From: Tyto alba | Taxonomy: Eukaryota > Chordata > Aves > Strigiformes > Tytonidae | NCBI RefSeq assembly: GCF_018691265.1 | Contig: NW_024881313.1 | Span: forward strand, 8,833,501 to 8,897,500 | Direction: 5' to 3' | Length of the DNA stretch: 64,000 nucleotides | Part shown: in pieces, positions 15,001 to 30,000 of the stretch | Layout of the letters: the number at the start of each line of letters is the position of its first letter | Numbering within the stretch: the stretch's first letter is position 1 | The notes under the pieces: model-generated | What the model saw: only the letters and a program-made list of their open reading frames with translations | What the model was told of the DNA's origin: nothing | The model's database searches: none | Program-made: the position numbers and the translations under genes

Positions 15001-18000
15001 CATATTGTTCAGGGGTTTCAGTGCTTTTACAGGTGTTTGAATACTGGTAGATTAGTTTTTCCTGGCTGAACTCCATGTCAAGAGTGAATTTCTGTACACA
15101 TAGTTTAGCTCCCTTCTGTTAGTTACATGAAGAAAAATAGACCTTTGGAAGGTTACTTCAAAGGTCAGGGAATTTTTATTTTTTTTAGCTAATGACAATG
15201 TATTAAACAAGATTGTGTTGTGGTGTGATATTTTTGCTTTTTAATTAACTTGTGATCCTGTGCATATACCTAATGTCAAAGATACTAGGTCATAATACAA
15301 ACTGTCCCTTGTGTTATCTGTTAAAGTTTCAGCCATTTAATTTATTTGTATCAGTTGTTGCTGTATAGTGCCTTGCCACAGGAGTTGAGTGTTTCCTAAG
15401 GTTTCTATTATAAAATACGTCGCCTGCAGTTTATACTGTCACTGTAAGAATATATTTTAAGATTATTTGGAGGAGAGGCTCAAAACTATTTTGAGGAAAA
15501 GTTATTTTACAAAAATATCTTCTTAATTTCTTCCTTTTAATTTGACACATTAATCTACTATATTAAACCAGTAGGACATATTTTGGGGGTATAAAACTAT
15601 TGTAAATATTTATAGCCTCTTGCAGATTTCATCTAAATGTATCCATAATGTGAGCTTTACATATTACTTCTGCATTGAGTAAATAAGTTACTCAGGTGTT
15701 ACATATCCAAGACCTCGCATGGCAGCAGAAACAGCTGGGTTGAACTTCTGGCAGTCATTAGTATATGTCAGCATGAACCCTATTCGGTTATCAAGATGGC
15801 AACTGAACTGTCAGAGGGAGGCAGGGAAACAAGAAATAATGATGCCGTTTAAAACATCTGACAGCACCTTAATGTCAGTATTACATAGCAAACTGTTCTT
15901 CGTTAATAGCATCTCCTCCATCTTACTGATAATCAAATCCTAGAGCTCTCAGAGTATCAAGCACTTATCCAAGCTTCCACAGATGCCTGCCATTCATCAG
16001 TCTCAGGTGATATTCTGAACCTGAATTTTGACACTGCATTATAGAGCCACACCTTACAGGGTTATTGCTGTGCAGGGGTGACTTAAGAATGAGCTAGGTT
16101 GTAGAAAGTCTAGCCCTATATCCAACTGTGACCAAAAGCAAGTGTCTAGTGAAGATTATAGGAACAGTCCACTTACAGTGATACTTTACCAGAATATTCT
16201 CCAGCGTCTAGTAAACTTAGATTGGGGAGTTCTTGAGGTAAAGATGATGTCTGCTCTCAAATTTTTTTTTTGCATGAATTAGTTTGTTCTACCATTGAAC
16301 AGACACAAACTTTTAGCACTACAGCATGCAGTGGCAAAACAGATTTCCCAAATAAAAAATTCCTACCTTTTTTCAATCTGGGACTTTTGTACTGTAAGCC
16401 TACAATCTGTATCACAAGACTTTCAGGAGATTACTTACTGCGATACATGTTAAAGCATAGTATGTTCAGACCCTTTTAACAATGCCATTTATTCAATATC
16501 TAGACTCTCTAACAGATATTATTTTCCTCACTTTCCATAGTGGATATTTAGGCAGAGACCGGTTGAGGCAGAGAAGAGCCGTTCCCTCTGGAGAGCTTGG
16601 GAAGGAAGGAGTGGAGTATTATGTTGAGATATTATGAAGATGATAAAGATTCAGATGAAGGGGCAAGAGCAGAGTCTTTAAATAATTTACATGAAGTCCA
16701 ACTGAGCTTTTGACTGTAATACCATAAGATTGGTTTATGTTGAAGAAAACAGATGAGTTCAGAAATTTGATTGATATATATTGAGGTTTTAGTTTGACAC
16801 AAGTATGGCACTGCTACCCAGTAGGTCCCATTTTAGGTAGCTTTTTGTGGCAACTCGCTATTAAACTGGCGTGGTTAAATTATAAAAGATAACTGCATAT
16901 TCATTCTGAATGTGTATCTTATATAAAGTAACTAGGATCCCAGTGCCTATGAATTCTACTTAAGTAGCTCCATTTTTTTTTTTTTAATCTGGTAATTTAA
17001 GATTAGAGTAACATGTGTAGTGGCCTATCCTGTATTTCTTTTAGTTGTATATCCAAGTTTTTCATACAGCAGTCTTGCAGAGCTTTATTTTGTTGAATCT
17101 TAGTAGTCAGATGTATTAATTCTAAATAATAGCAAAGCTTCTCTGAAAGACGTGTTAGGCTTCTTTTGATCTCAGTAATTACTGAACAGGGAGACAGGGC
17201 GTTAGCCAGCTGAGGATGTACCCGTTCACTTTTTATGAGGGGAAACATTTCTGAGAAAAGTGCTTGCTGTTTGTTACATACAGCAGATAAATTATTCAAG
17301 TTTTACTGCACTGTAACTTTTGTGTAGTGAGTCAGATGAAAGAAAACGGAAAGGTACAAAGATAAAACAAAAAGATCTGTTATACAACATCTGTATCTCC
17401 ACCACTGTTTGGAGTTTGTTTTGTTTTGTTTTTCTTCTAAATGCTTAGTAAAAGACTTTGTACTTCTGTCAGAGTTGAGATATAAAATTAAAATGGCAAA
17501 TGTGTTAGAGTGATCACAATACTATGTGAAACTGGTAGGGGAAATGAGGGGCTCTACACTCTGTATAAAGGCAGGCTTTAGTAACTAGGTAGTACAGATG
17601 TTTATTTGCATTGTTACATTAAGCTATTCTATTAGTGTAGTGAACTGAAAGTTTGCAAATGAAATAGATGAATCAAAAAGAATTTCTCAAATGTATCTGT
17701 GATCTTACTCTCTCTTGCCTGTTTCTTCCTTGTCTCCTCTCTCCCTGACCCTGCAGTCTTTAGATGACCTTTCAAATGTCCCTTCTGATGAGGCAGTTCA
17801 ACTCCACGCGTACATCTCAGATACAGGTAAGTGAATCTGTTATGATGGCTGCTTACTTATTTTCCGCCATTTATTTTGAGTTTTTTTTAATATTACAGGC
17901 CTTTAAAATCCTATTTTTTTTAACCTAATAAACATTTGATTTAATATTTCCCATGAAGTCATTGTAAATGGAAATCCTTACAGAATTGGTACTGTAGGTC

Positions 18001-21000
18001 ATAGACTGGATATCTATACTTAAAATGTGATACAGTTTTTGTTGTCTGTGGTATTATTTTTCCTCTCTCTGGAGAATCATTCATTACACTTAATATCGAG
18101 TAGCATTTATTTTAACAGTTATTTAAAGAAAAAATTCTGAAAGCCATCTCTTTTTCTAGTTACACAGTTCTAATTCTTGACTGTTTACTTTTCTTGCTGT
18201 AATACTTTCTCATATTTTTTGTGCTTCCTTATTGACTTGGCTTAATTGAAGGTAGTGACTTCAGTCTTTACAATGATGGCTTTTTTGGTTATCTTTTGAA
18301 AAAATTTACCTAGTAATAACTTAATTTCTATTGTGTGAGAGTAAATAACAAAAACTTCTCAAATAATATTTGCAAATATTCTAGTTAGATGAGATTGCGC
18401 TGGTTAATTAAATTGTGAGTTGATCTTCAGATACTTATTTTGGTAAATTTTATCATGCAATAGACTTTTAAATCTATGCTTTTATATAGCAGATAAATGA
18501 TCTGTGAGCAAGAATTCAACTACTTGGCACTTTAATTAAATTCTAACTCTAACCCAGTGTGAGAGCATGGTCCAATCCAAGTCTCTTGTAGTCAGTCCTC
18601 CGAGAAGAGGAAAAATAATTTAAAAGTTAAGAATCACAATTTTGCATTTATTTCTTTATGTGATACTTTTTTCTGAATGAAACTTAAAATTTTTATTGTT
18701 TTGATCTAAGAAAAAAGGTAAACTTAGAACCACACAAATTATGTTAAATTTGTAATCTTGATGGCAGTGTGTATTGATAGCTATCAGCTTGACTCTGAAT
18801 CCATAATACTCCAGTTGAACCAGGTGATATGTATAGATTCATATTGTAAGATTAAACTGGACGTCATCTTTCTCTTCATCTCATGTTTGAACAAGAAATA
18901 CAAGTCCCTGCTTTCTGGATGCTACAGGCAGTAGGTACATCTTGTATCTGTGTACAGGCTCCTCTTCTGCCGATTAGTACCCTTTCATGTGCTTGTGGGG
19001 TGTATATAAGATCTTCTCCATAATATTTGAAAGTTCACCTTGTCTTATGTTGAAAAATAATGACAAAACTTAAATATTCAGTGGACAACAAAAAGGTGTG
19101 ATTTTTTCTATCTAAGATAACTGTCTGTGTTCTTTCCATTTATAAATAGACTTCTCCATAAAATGTGTGTGTTTGTGTGTACACACACAGAATATATTGT
19201 ATATATGTACACACATGCAGAATACATACATGTGTGTGTATATATAGTTTCTGTTGACTTAAATAGTGTGGGTGATATTTTTTTATCTTAGTGACAAACT
19301 GCTGAAGTTAAAACTGAATGCTCACAGCTTGCTAGCACTGTTGTGTGTATTTACAGATTTTCTGATGGACAGACTTTTGCAATATGATTAGAGTACTTTG
19401 CAGACTGGAATTTCTTTTGGTTTCACAGTTGCCTTTCACCTATATCTCGAGTTCTTTAGGTTAAAATTATTTTTTAAACTATCTATTCACTATTCTTAAA
19501 AGTTGAAACTTTTTCTTATTTTTTTGTTTTGCATGTCAGTGAAACTTGTCTAACTTTAAGGCTGCTTAATCTCTATATTTAAGTTTACATAATAAGTTTT
19601 TGGAGGGTGTCACCTCTACAGTGTTTTGGATAAAGGGATGGCTTACTCTTGTGTTTGCATGTCCATTTTTGTCTCTCGGGTCTGTCATTCCAGACATTTC
19701 TTCACTTCATGTTTGTGTCCTTTCGTCTTCCTTCTTTCTGTTTGTTCCTTTTTTTATTTTTGTTTTTAAACTACCAGTCTATGCTGATTATGACCCATAT
19801 GCTGTGGCAGGAGTGTGTAATGACCATGGCAAGACATATGCGCTGTATGCTATCACAGTCCATCGGCGAAGTCCAAACAGCGAAGAAACATGGAAGACGT
19901 ATCGACGCTACAGTGACTTCCATGACTTTCACATGAGGATCACTGAGCAGGTGATTAATCTCATAAAAATCTTTTAAGATTTCTTTGAAAGAAGCTTGTT
20001 CTGTGTGATGGTATGGCATGAACACTGTCTTTCTCAAAGTGACTTAAGATGTAGAGTTACAACACTATTATTTTCCACAAAAGTGTACTTTTTTTGCTGT
20101 TTATATCATACGTTATTTGTACTGAGCAGTTTACGGGTGTGCATATATGGTTTAGTGTCTGATGGCTGTATAATTGCTCCAAGAAAAAGAAATGGAACTT
20201 AAAGCTTTTCCCCCCACCCTCCCCTTTGATTAATTTTAAAACATTTGTATGGAAGTGCTATTTGTCTCAAACAGTGGAATATTTCACTTGTTATATTTGT
20301 CACAGAGGTTAAGAAATAAAAACTGAGCTTGGGGAATAGGTATTTAGGTTTTAAGTGAAATGTTAAGGATCGGTGGGGTCTCAGAAGGGACAGCTGTTGG
20401 CAGTTGGGTGTACTGCTAGACAATCTGCTTTTATTGCTGTTCTTGTATTCTCAGACTCTTAAACCTCCTAAAAATAAAAGAAGAAAAAACAGACACTTGT
20501 AATTCATCAGCTGGTACAAAGTAGAACCTGCTGACATGAAAAAGTGTCAAAAATGTAGTGCTTTTAAGAGGAGGGTGAAATGCTTTTAAACCAAGCCTTT
20601 GGAGAAGTCAGATTTAGCTGCATAACCTTGGAACTAGTCAGAAGTGTTGGATTACATCCCTTTATTCTGTTACTAGTAGAGAGGCATAGAGAATAAATTC
20701 TGTGCAGGAAGGTTAGCACTGTGAAGTCACAACACTAACAAAAATGGAAAAGGCTTTATTAAAAAAAAAGCAAAATTTGAATATTTGTATTAATTATAAA
20801 CAAAGTCTGACTTTCCTTTGAATTTCTGATTATCTTAGTGTGCTGTCAATAAATTTGAAATACCAATTTTTGTACTCCTCTTCAAATTGTTGTGGGATTT
20901 TTTTTTTTTTAATTAATTCACTGTTTTAAAGAAACCCTGAGCTGTTGAAGCATGTATATGTTCCCTGACCTTATAGTGAGTTAATGTTCTGCTGATACAG

Positions 21001-24000
21001 GCAGTCATTTAAAACTGACCAACCAGTAAATGACTAGAAATAAATGGGAGAAGCAGAAATTTTCAAAATAAGAAAGCTCAGAAATTTCTTGTTGCTAAAT
21101 GTGAGTTATTTAAATTCACAGAAAATGGAAACATAATCCTCCAACATCAAGATTGCAGAAAGCAAAGGAATTCCTGTGCTTCATTGTACCCTGTCAGAAA
21201 CTTCCAACAATTTTGCTTTGACAATAAAATAGACATTCCCACTGACTTTATGGGCACAGAAACATTACTGATACACTGGACATCCTTCTTGTGTGCTTGT
21301 CTGAGACATTTTTATTGACAAGTTAAGGGTAAAAGTTAGAATATTTTATTTAAAATTAATAGGAAGGGATGGGATTATTGTTTATGTTTTTCAGAGAAAA
21401 TAGATAATTATTCCAAAATGGAATTGAAGCTAGCTGTGTATAGTATCTGTATGAGCTTTTTTCCTTAAAGTACTGAATAGTTTCACACCAGTTTCTGTAG
21501 TCAGTGATGCAATAAAAAATAATATAAATAATAATATAGACTGTTATTTCATTACATTGCTTCTGTTTAGATAAAAGTAACCAAATAAAAACTAGACCAT
21601 ATTTTGTTCAGTTATTTTCCCAAGTGACGTATTTGCAAGGGAATGGGATTTGTCAAGTTGGAAATAGCTTTGGTACTTCCTCAGGGCATAAACATTATAT
21701 GTGTTTTGTGACCTTCAGAGTTTAATGATGTCTTTACAAAAAGACACCTTGTAGGGACTTAAATGACTTGAATGGAGTCAATCTCTCTCATTAAATCTAT
21801 AATTGTATGGTCTTCTCTAGAGATAAAAGGATACAACCATTTTCCAGGTTGTTTCTTAAAAAATATTTATTATTTACAGGAAGTCTGGATTCTATATGTG
21901 GATAATCCTGATTCTTTGAGTTTTATTCTTGCCACTTTTTTATTTTTGTGTATTATAGAAGATATGTTCAGCCTTCTGAAGTGTTAGGGCCTCTTCTTTC
22001 CCTGCCACTTCCCTGGAACATGAATTCTTTCTGTAAAATGGGAGCAGTGGAAGACATGTTGACCAGTGCCAATCACTGTAATTGCCTGGAGAAGGGGCAC
22101 AGGTGATGGCATATCAAGCATGCTATGATAACCTATGTGTAAATAGGGTACTGCCATCCACTCCAGGGATAAAAACTTGATCATTTCCTTAGCAGGTTTG
22201 ACTAGAAGAGGAGAGGGAAGATGTTTTAGAAAGATTTTCACATTATCTTGATGTAGTATCATAACCCTACTAGCATTTGCACAAATAATAATGATAAATC
22301 TTGAACAAAAGCCTTTTTGAGCAGGTGTGATGACAGGAATAATATGCACATTATACTGATCTGTATTTCAAAAGTGAGTATCATGACTGTTCAGAAATTA
22401 AATTTTGCCCTTGACAGTGTCATGAGAATTTTCATGCATTTGTTCTTGATGGCCTACCTTTCATTTTGTCATCTTCAAGGAATCCAAGTTCTGACCTTGA
22501 TGCAGAAATTTTTTTGTCAGGTGTTACATGACAGACAAGAGTATGTGAATATAATGACCCCTATAATTTCTGAGCTTATATGGTGATTTGAAACTCTTTT
22601 GAAAACAGAACAAAAAATCTTGTGTTTTTTCTAGTTTGAAAACCTTGCAAATATACTGAAACTTCCTGGCAAAAAGACATTTAACAATATGGACAGAGAA
22701 TTTTTGGAAAAGAGAAAAAAAGATTTAAATGCATATTTGCAGGTAAGGCATTAAGTTTTTTTATTGTGTTCTAGGTTATAATTCTTTTTTCTGAGTTAGA
22801 AATTTGCTAGCATGCTTAACAAAAAAAAAAAAGCCCCTAAAGCCACAAAAAAAAAACAACCAACCAAAAAAAAAAAAAAGCTGTCTTCTGGGTGGTATAC
22901 AGTCCGAAATAGTATACATAAGAACTTTCTATTATCTAATAAGGTTACTTTTTCTTTGTTGTTTTGGTTTATTCTCAGCCAGTTTTGTCCCAAGTCCTCT
23001 GAGCTGGTGAGGTTCCAGCTGTGTTGGTTTTGAGGTCTGTGCTACTTAACTTTCTTCCGTTACACCATTACACTCATGCTTGTGATTACTTTCTCTTCTG
23101 CTGTTGCATAAGGATTGGCACGGCACCAGCTCTGGCGGTGTAGCACAACCACACAGCTGCTCCGCTCAGATAAGGCCTGTATCAGCCCTACTAAAGGAAT
23201 TAATTTGGCCTAATTCAAGAGCTTTCTGGTCATTTAGCACTAAAATATGTTGACCAACTCAATGGACATGTTAACAATAAAAAACGAAGATGAATAAAAC
23301 ATTGTGAAATAGAAATGTTCTGTTTAGAGTGCTAGTATCTTTTTCCTTTGAGATATATGCCCCATTTTTAATAGCAAAATTTTTTCAGGCACAGCTATTG
23401 TTTTGGGTTTTTTGTGTGTGTGTTTTTTTTTTTTTTTTTTTTCCCCTTGGAGTTTTAGAAGCTGTTTGGTCATTAAGTTGTATATTTTTCTGTGAGATGC
23501 TATAATTAACATACTAGTTAAAATTATGGGAACTAACAAGAAGCATGTTGTTTCCATCTTGAGAATAGTGTAATATTGGAAGAAAATTTAGAGAATGGAT
23601 GAGAAAATACATTGCGAGATGTATCATTTTTGTGTATGGTAAACTTTTACTAAACTGAGTGGTGTGGCCTTTTTAATTATTTATTTAAAAGCACCTTTTA
23701 AAAATTATTTTACTCAGCTCTTGTTAAATCCTGAAATGATGAAGGCTTCTCCAGCTCTAGCCCATTATGTATATGACTTCCTGGAGAATAAAGCATACAG
23801 CAAAGGGAAGGGGGATTTTGCACGAAAGGTAAGAATGTTTTGCACTGTCTCAAGGGAACTCTAGAGCACGCAGTAGTGCAATGACTGCATTAAACAGAGA
23901 CGTTGAACTGATATTAAATAGCTATCTAGGACTTTCAAAACAACTTGCAAGCAAGTTGCTTTAATACTTTGAGTGGCAAAGTATCTGAGGACATATAGAA

Positions 24001-27000
24001 CCAAAAAGTTTACCAATTTTATAACAGGTACATTTATTTTTATGACAAGGAAATCAAATTGTATTGCACCAAGACTACTTTTAAAATGTGTGTGCTGCAA
24101 GTTACTTTCTGTAAGATATCTGTGATATTTTTTTTTAGTCTCATTCCTGCTAATTTCTTTTTCAGTTCTTTGCTCTGTATTTGTTGCTGTTACCGTGCTC
24201 TCCACTCTTCAGCCCAAAAGATGAAATGCATTTCCCTTCAAAAGCAGCTCTTATGTATTTAGCTGTTGTAACCATTCAGAGTCACTGGTCAAATCTGGAG
24301 CTCTGAGCTGTGCATCCTTTTTAAGCCACCAGAAACCTCTTCAGAGAAGTGATCGTTCAGTTGACCAGTTTGTGTGGGCATCTGCTTTGCGAATACAGCT
24401 ATTTCCAAACCTCTAGTGATTTTGATATAAAAAGCATCTCCAACTGTATTGTCACTTCAAGTTGTTCTGCCTGTATTCCTTAAATACTTAACAGTGAAAC
24501 AGTTAAATATTTTTCAAGGTTTATGTGATGACTAAGACTTCATAAACTTAACTTCTTAAGGCCATCACATTAGTATTTTTGCCTCTGTTTGGACTGAATT
24601 TAGAGTATATACTGAAAGAAGAATTGTAACAGTTTCTATGGAACTACTTTATGTTTTTAATTATACTTGCCATGATATTAAAGCATATTACTCCAGTGCT
24701 ATTTGAGAGGCATGTTTCAGAGATGAAGGGTTGAAAGCAGAAGTGAAACATCTGGAAGTAGGGAGCTTGGAAGGGAGAAATGGCATTGGATGGAGAAGAA
24801 AAGGAAAATAAATTCAAACTAAGCAGACCTGAGGGATGAGAAATGGAAATGACTCAGAGAAAAAGATCTGCTGAAAGATGTAAATAGTTACAGTAGGGCT
24901 GTAAGGAATGAGAAATATAAATGAAAATTAAGTGAAAATCTTATTCCTCATTCTGTAATGAAGTTAAGCAATTTGAGTTGTTCTTTATATTATTGTTCTC
25001 TGGAACAGCGTGATACTTCTCATAGTGTATTAACATACTGGTGTCCTCATAGATTATACAATTCTGGTTAAACATCTTCCCCTTCAGATGGACACGTTTG
25101 TAAACCCACTGCGTAACTCTATGAGAAATGTATCAAATGCAGTCAAGTCTCTCCCTGACAGCCTGGCAGAGGGAATGACTAAAATGTCAGACAACATGGG
25201 TAAAATGTCAGAGAGACTGGGACAAGACATAAAGCAATCATTTTTCAAGGTAAGAACACACTTGGTAGTTAATACATACTACTGAATTAATAGGAGATTA
25301 GCTATCAAGTCACTTACTATGTTAGTAAGCTATAATGAAGAGTTAAGTCATTAGACAGGAAAGCCGTCTGTTTTATACCTATGCCCTTTTAAAAAGATTC
25401 AGCAGTCATTATACTACGAACATGGAGTTGTCTTTGCTATTAACGCATTTTAAGATGGCATCCACAGACTGTTGCGGTGATCCTTCTTCACTTAATTCCG
25501 TGCAGCCCCTTGAGAAGACAAGTCACCAGTTTTTCTTATTTTTTTACCACTCATTCTCATAAAGCTAGTTTGCAGCATCTGCTGCTTTTATTAGGGGAAA
25601 AAAAAAAAAAAAACATATATTGTGAAACTTAAAATAAGGAGATAGCTTCTTTCCTGCCTATTCCTTGCTGAATTCTGTTTTTAATTAAATTGTCTTTCTG
25701 CCTTTCCTGCCATCTTTCCTCATCTATTCTATTCCTAAAATGTAATACCTTAGAGGGGGATAATGGTAGCAGGGCACGCTATCTAGAAGTCTTATGAAAG
25801 TAATAGTCTTCCTAATATGTCCGTTTTACCTTCCCTTCCCTAGTCCTCTTTCTGTGTGTAGCTGTAAGGTCTGTGATCAAAGATTGTTCCATTTTGTGTT
25901 ACCAGAACAGTTACATGTGGCAGTTGTAGAGCAGCAACCGAGATGAGTTAATCCTCAAACCACAAAAGGGAGTAATAAGTGTGGGGAGTGGGGTTATCTG
26001 TTTGGTTTTTTTCATTACTTGTGAGATAAAATGATTGGCTCTGGACTTTATCATCTCTAGTGACTTCCCTAATGTGACTAACAATGTATGTCCAGTTACA
26101 CTCTCTGGGAAGTCTGTGACTAGGCAGGACTTAAGATCAAAAGGAAATACCAGCAGAAGTATCAGTCCCATATGAATTTCTAGGTGTTTTTCAGTTAAAG
26201 CATTAGGCACTTGAGAAAATGCATGTGGACTGTCTTAAAGGTGTTGATAACTTTGATAGCTGTAGGAGAATACATACAGGCTTGATTTATTGCAAGCTGA
26301 AAGGACTACTGTGTGTTTATCTGTGGTAGCATGCAACTCACTTGACCAAGTGTTTGTTCTTCATTTTCATAACCAAATTGATTATGAAAATTGATCTGAC
26401 TCCCTAGTATTCTGAAATATTTGTTACTTCATAAACATTACATTTTTTTCATTGTAGGTGCCTCCTTTGATCCAGAAAACCTATTCAGATCCTGACCACT
26501 GCCGTGTTGCAGCACCAATTGATGACAATGTGAGTCTGACATCTGTCCTTTCAAAGTGGACTCCTAAAACAAAATTAATCAGTTACTTTGTTGCACCACG
26601 TATTTCTTGTTTTTATACAAGCCACTTAGAAACAGTTCTTAACTTTTTAAAAAGAAACTTACATGCTTCCTTCTAAAATTAACATCTTTGTTGGTACTAA
26701 AATGGTTTGCACAACAGTGGAGTAACTTCAGAGTGTACATGCTACTGCTTCCGTGTTTTGTGGGTGGGGGGTGGTTGTTTGTTGTTTTTTTTTGCTCTTC
26801 CCTCCAGTTGCTGTTTGTTTGAAGATAGTGTGGTATCAGACTGTTGGCATCATTTCCATTGGCATTTTATGGATTCTGATTTCTAAAGTGACCTTTTAAG
26901 GGGCACATGTTTAATGGATCAGAAGTAGTGTTTGCTATGTTTTTATGGAAAAAAACCCTTCAGAATGTTTTCCTAAATAATAAACTTTTAGTATGTAGAT

Positions 27001-30000
27001 TCCTAAAATAGATGAAGCAGTAATATTGGAAACTTGAAAGTGAAGTTTAAGCTCTTGATGTCATCATAAGCTATGATATTTTGGTACTGTTTTGATTGAA
27101 ATATTGATCATATATGTGAAAACAATTGGAAAAAAACTTTTATCGCTAAGACAGACAGAAAGACCATAAGATTACCAGTGCTTATATGCAATTTGCTATG
27201 GTCATAAATCTGCACCTGTTCTGCCCTTCATGTTTCAGGCATTTTGATCACATCAAAGCATTCCATTTTGTCTTCCTGTGCATAACTGCTGTGGTGGCTT
27301 GGTAGATGTATTTTTGCTCAAATAACATAGTTCTTCTGGGTTTTCTTTTTCACCATTATTTTTCTCTATATCAAACTGTATCTGTAAATTTCTAATTATA
27401 AATGTATATCTTTGATATTCCTGAGGCTTCTGTTTTGCACAGTCAAAACAAAATAATATCATTAAGTATATCAGCAGCTTCTCTGCAAATAGTTCACTGA
27501 TCTTCTGTAAAATGAGTAGAACTTAGGATTCTTGATAGCTTCTAAGTTAACATACCAAGTGTTTATGAAAGGCAGATTTCAAATGGTTTAAAACCTGTCA
27601 ACTCTCAACTGCTCTTTTAAGATGCATTGTTTACAACGTAGTCACCCGGTCAGACAAAAAATACGGCAGTTTGAATGGAATTTTATATGGAGAAGCAGTG
27701 CTTTAAAAATGAAGCATGGATATATAGAATCTCCAGCTGTATTACGAATCCACTGTCTGTGTTCGTTGTCTGTGAAGATGTACTTGTGTAGTCCAACAAA
27801 AAAAAAGTCTACATAGCTGTGACATCTTGCTACTTCTTCCAGTGTGGGTTTAACAATATAGTGCAAACTACTGCTCTTCTAGGTAGAGCTGTGTCATATT
27901 TCAAATACAAACAAAAATTCTTAATATTATGTCTGGAATGTAAAAATCCTAATTAAATAAAAAAGACAAAAACAAAACAAACAAACAAACAAACAAAAAC
28001 ACTAAGAAAGTGCATTCAGTGTTTAAATAATTTTTGCAGAGGATATAGTAAGTTATATCTTGCTATTCTATAAAGTTTTAATCACACAAAGCTTAAATAA
28101 TGAATCAGTCAAAATCAAATTTATTTGTTGTGTTTGAGTAAATATTTGGGGTCTCTTATGCAATACAACTAACTCCTGGTGCTGTCTCTGTATGTGATAG
28201 CTTAACAATATGTAGGCTTGTATTTTGGCATGTGAGCCTGCCATAAGAAACTGCTGTTTCTCTAAGATAAACATTAATAACAACTAAGATTAAGATCTAA
28301 TACTTTCATACTACAGAATTTAGTAAATTGTCCCTCAGATTTTAATATTTAAAAAAAAGTTAACAGTTACTGCAAGTGTACGCCATCCATCTTGAAAAAC
28401 TTCTGCATAGTTACTGAATTCTCTGTTTTAGGATTTCCACAAAAGATGTAAGCCAATCTCTGTAACATCTTCTATTAAATGATAAAATTATGATACTTTT
28501 CTTAATCTACAAGCGTAAAATCACTTAAGAGCCATGCAGGTTAGAAGGATACCTAAAGCAAAGGCAGTTCATTGCAGTGAAATATCATTGTTCTTAGGAG
28601 ATTCTGAACTTGGCAGAGTGCATCCATAAGAAAAAGATGCCAAAGAAAAGCTCCTTCCAGAGTTGTCATGTTAGGCACTTGGAAGTGCAACTACCAAAAG
28701 GTCAGGGACAAGCTCTCTTTAGGACATATTTACTTGAATTAACTTTGTTCAACTTTGAAATAATGTTTCTTTTTGTCTTACTTTAGAAATTCAATGGATT
28801 TAAGCCTAGTTTATCTTTAATATTCAGTCTTTCTTTGCTGTTAGGGATGTTATAGAAGCTTCAGGGAAGATTTCATATTACGGTAAAATAGAGCAACACG
28901 TTTTTGTTGTTGTTCTGCTTATACTGAAGCATTTGACCTGTGAAGTACCTACTAAAACTGTAACTTTCTTGAACTGAAATCAAAATTTACTGATTATACT
29001 TTTATTCTCTTGATCAGGTGGATGACAATATTCCGCTGAGAGTAATGCTCCTCCTTATGGATGAAGTCTTTGATTTAAAGGAAAGAAATCAGTGGTTAAG
29101 AAGAAATATAAAAAATTTGCTTCAGCAACTTATTAGAGCAACTTATGGTGACACAATTAATAGGTACTGCTTTTCTTATATAGAATGATTGTATGAGCGA
29201 GACTATGTAGGCTGTCTATAAATCCTTTTTGGTATTACTAAATTATTGTGGCTTATACCTGCGTGCATTCCCCTTTGAAGACAACCAATAAACCAAGTAC
29301 AAATGTGGTGTACAATGGAGATAAACACAAAACATTGCTGAAAGACAAATTCCAATAACTCATATTCCATATAACTTCCAAAAGAGCCTTCACATATCAA
29401 CAAGAGTTCACATTTCTGTGAATGTAACTTAATATTGATGGTGTCTATGCTTTTTGCCCAGTGTTTTACACTGTACTTTTTGTTAATACTGTTTGTTACT
29501 TTCTTAACTATTTCTGTTTACATCTCTTTGATGACGCAAATGATATACTGGCACTGTCAAATTGTGTGAACTGTACTGAGTTGCTATGTTAAGTTTTTAC
29601 TCTCGCACTTTAAAAGATGGATGTGGGGGGAAGGGAAAAGTCTGCTTTGGGGTTTGGTCTGTCCCCTCCCTGTGTTCTCTGTAATTCACACATACTCCTT
29701 TTCATGCAAATGCAAAGCAGATTAAAAGTGCTAAATAGGTAATGTTCCTTGCCCTCAGTTTAGAAATCTACTGTTTTTAGGGTTTCCCTTCTAATAATTT
29801 GTTTCTGGAATGTAAATAAATATAAAGAATAAAAAAAATTGCTAGAAACAGGATTGGCACTAAATTGTCACTTTGATTTAATGCCATGACACAAAAACTT
29901 AATTTCTGGCGGGTAAGTAGTTTCCTATTACTTTTTCAGGACATTCCTCACTGTGTCATTACTTTTTACCCTTCGCAAGTATATATATTTTTTTTTTTAA

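Larger units (their letters stand above)
17827..22634 (+). other. SNX13 introns 12 and 13
   Basis: Introns 17827-19777 and 19951-22634. The first holds a (TG)n/(CA)n block at 19164-19246. Nothing else is recognised. Confidence 0.75.
22743..29017 (+). other. SNX13 introns 14-17
   Basis: Introns 22743-23717, 23829-25087, 25250-26457 and 26530-29017. Contents noted are A-rich sequence at 22820-22879, a TG/T20 run at 23413-23442, an A16 run at 25598-25613 and an (AAAC)n tract at 27968-28000. No other gene was seen. Confidence 0.75.

Noticed and set aside
19600..19977. 125-codon open frame as a separate small gene
   Set aside because: It is PX-domain exon M read through its flanking introns; the start methionine lies in intron 12.
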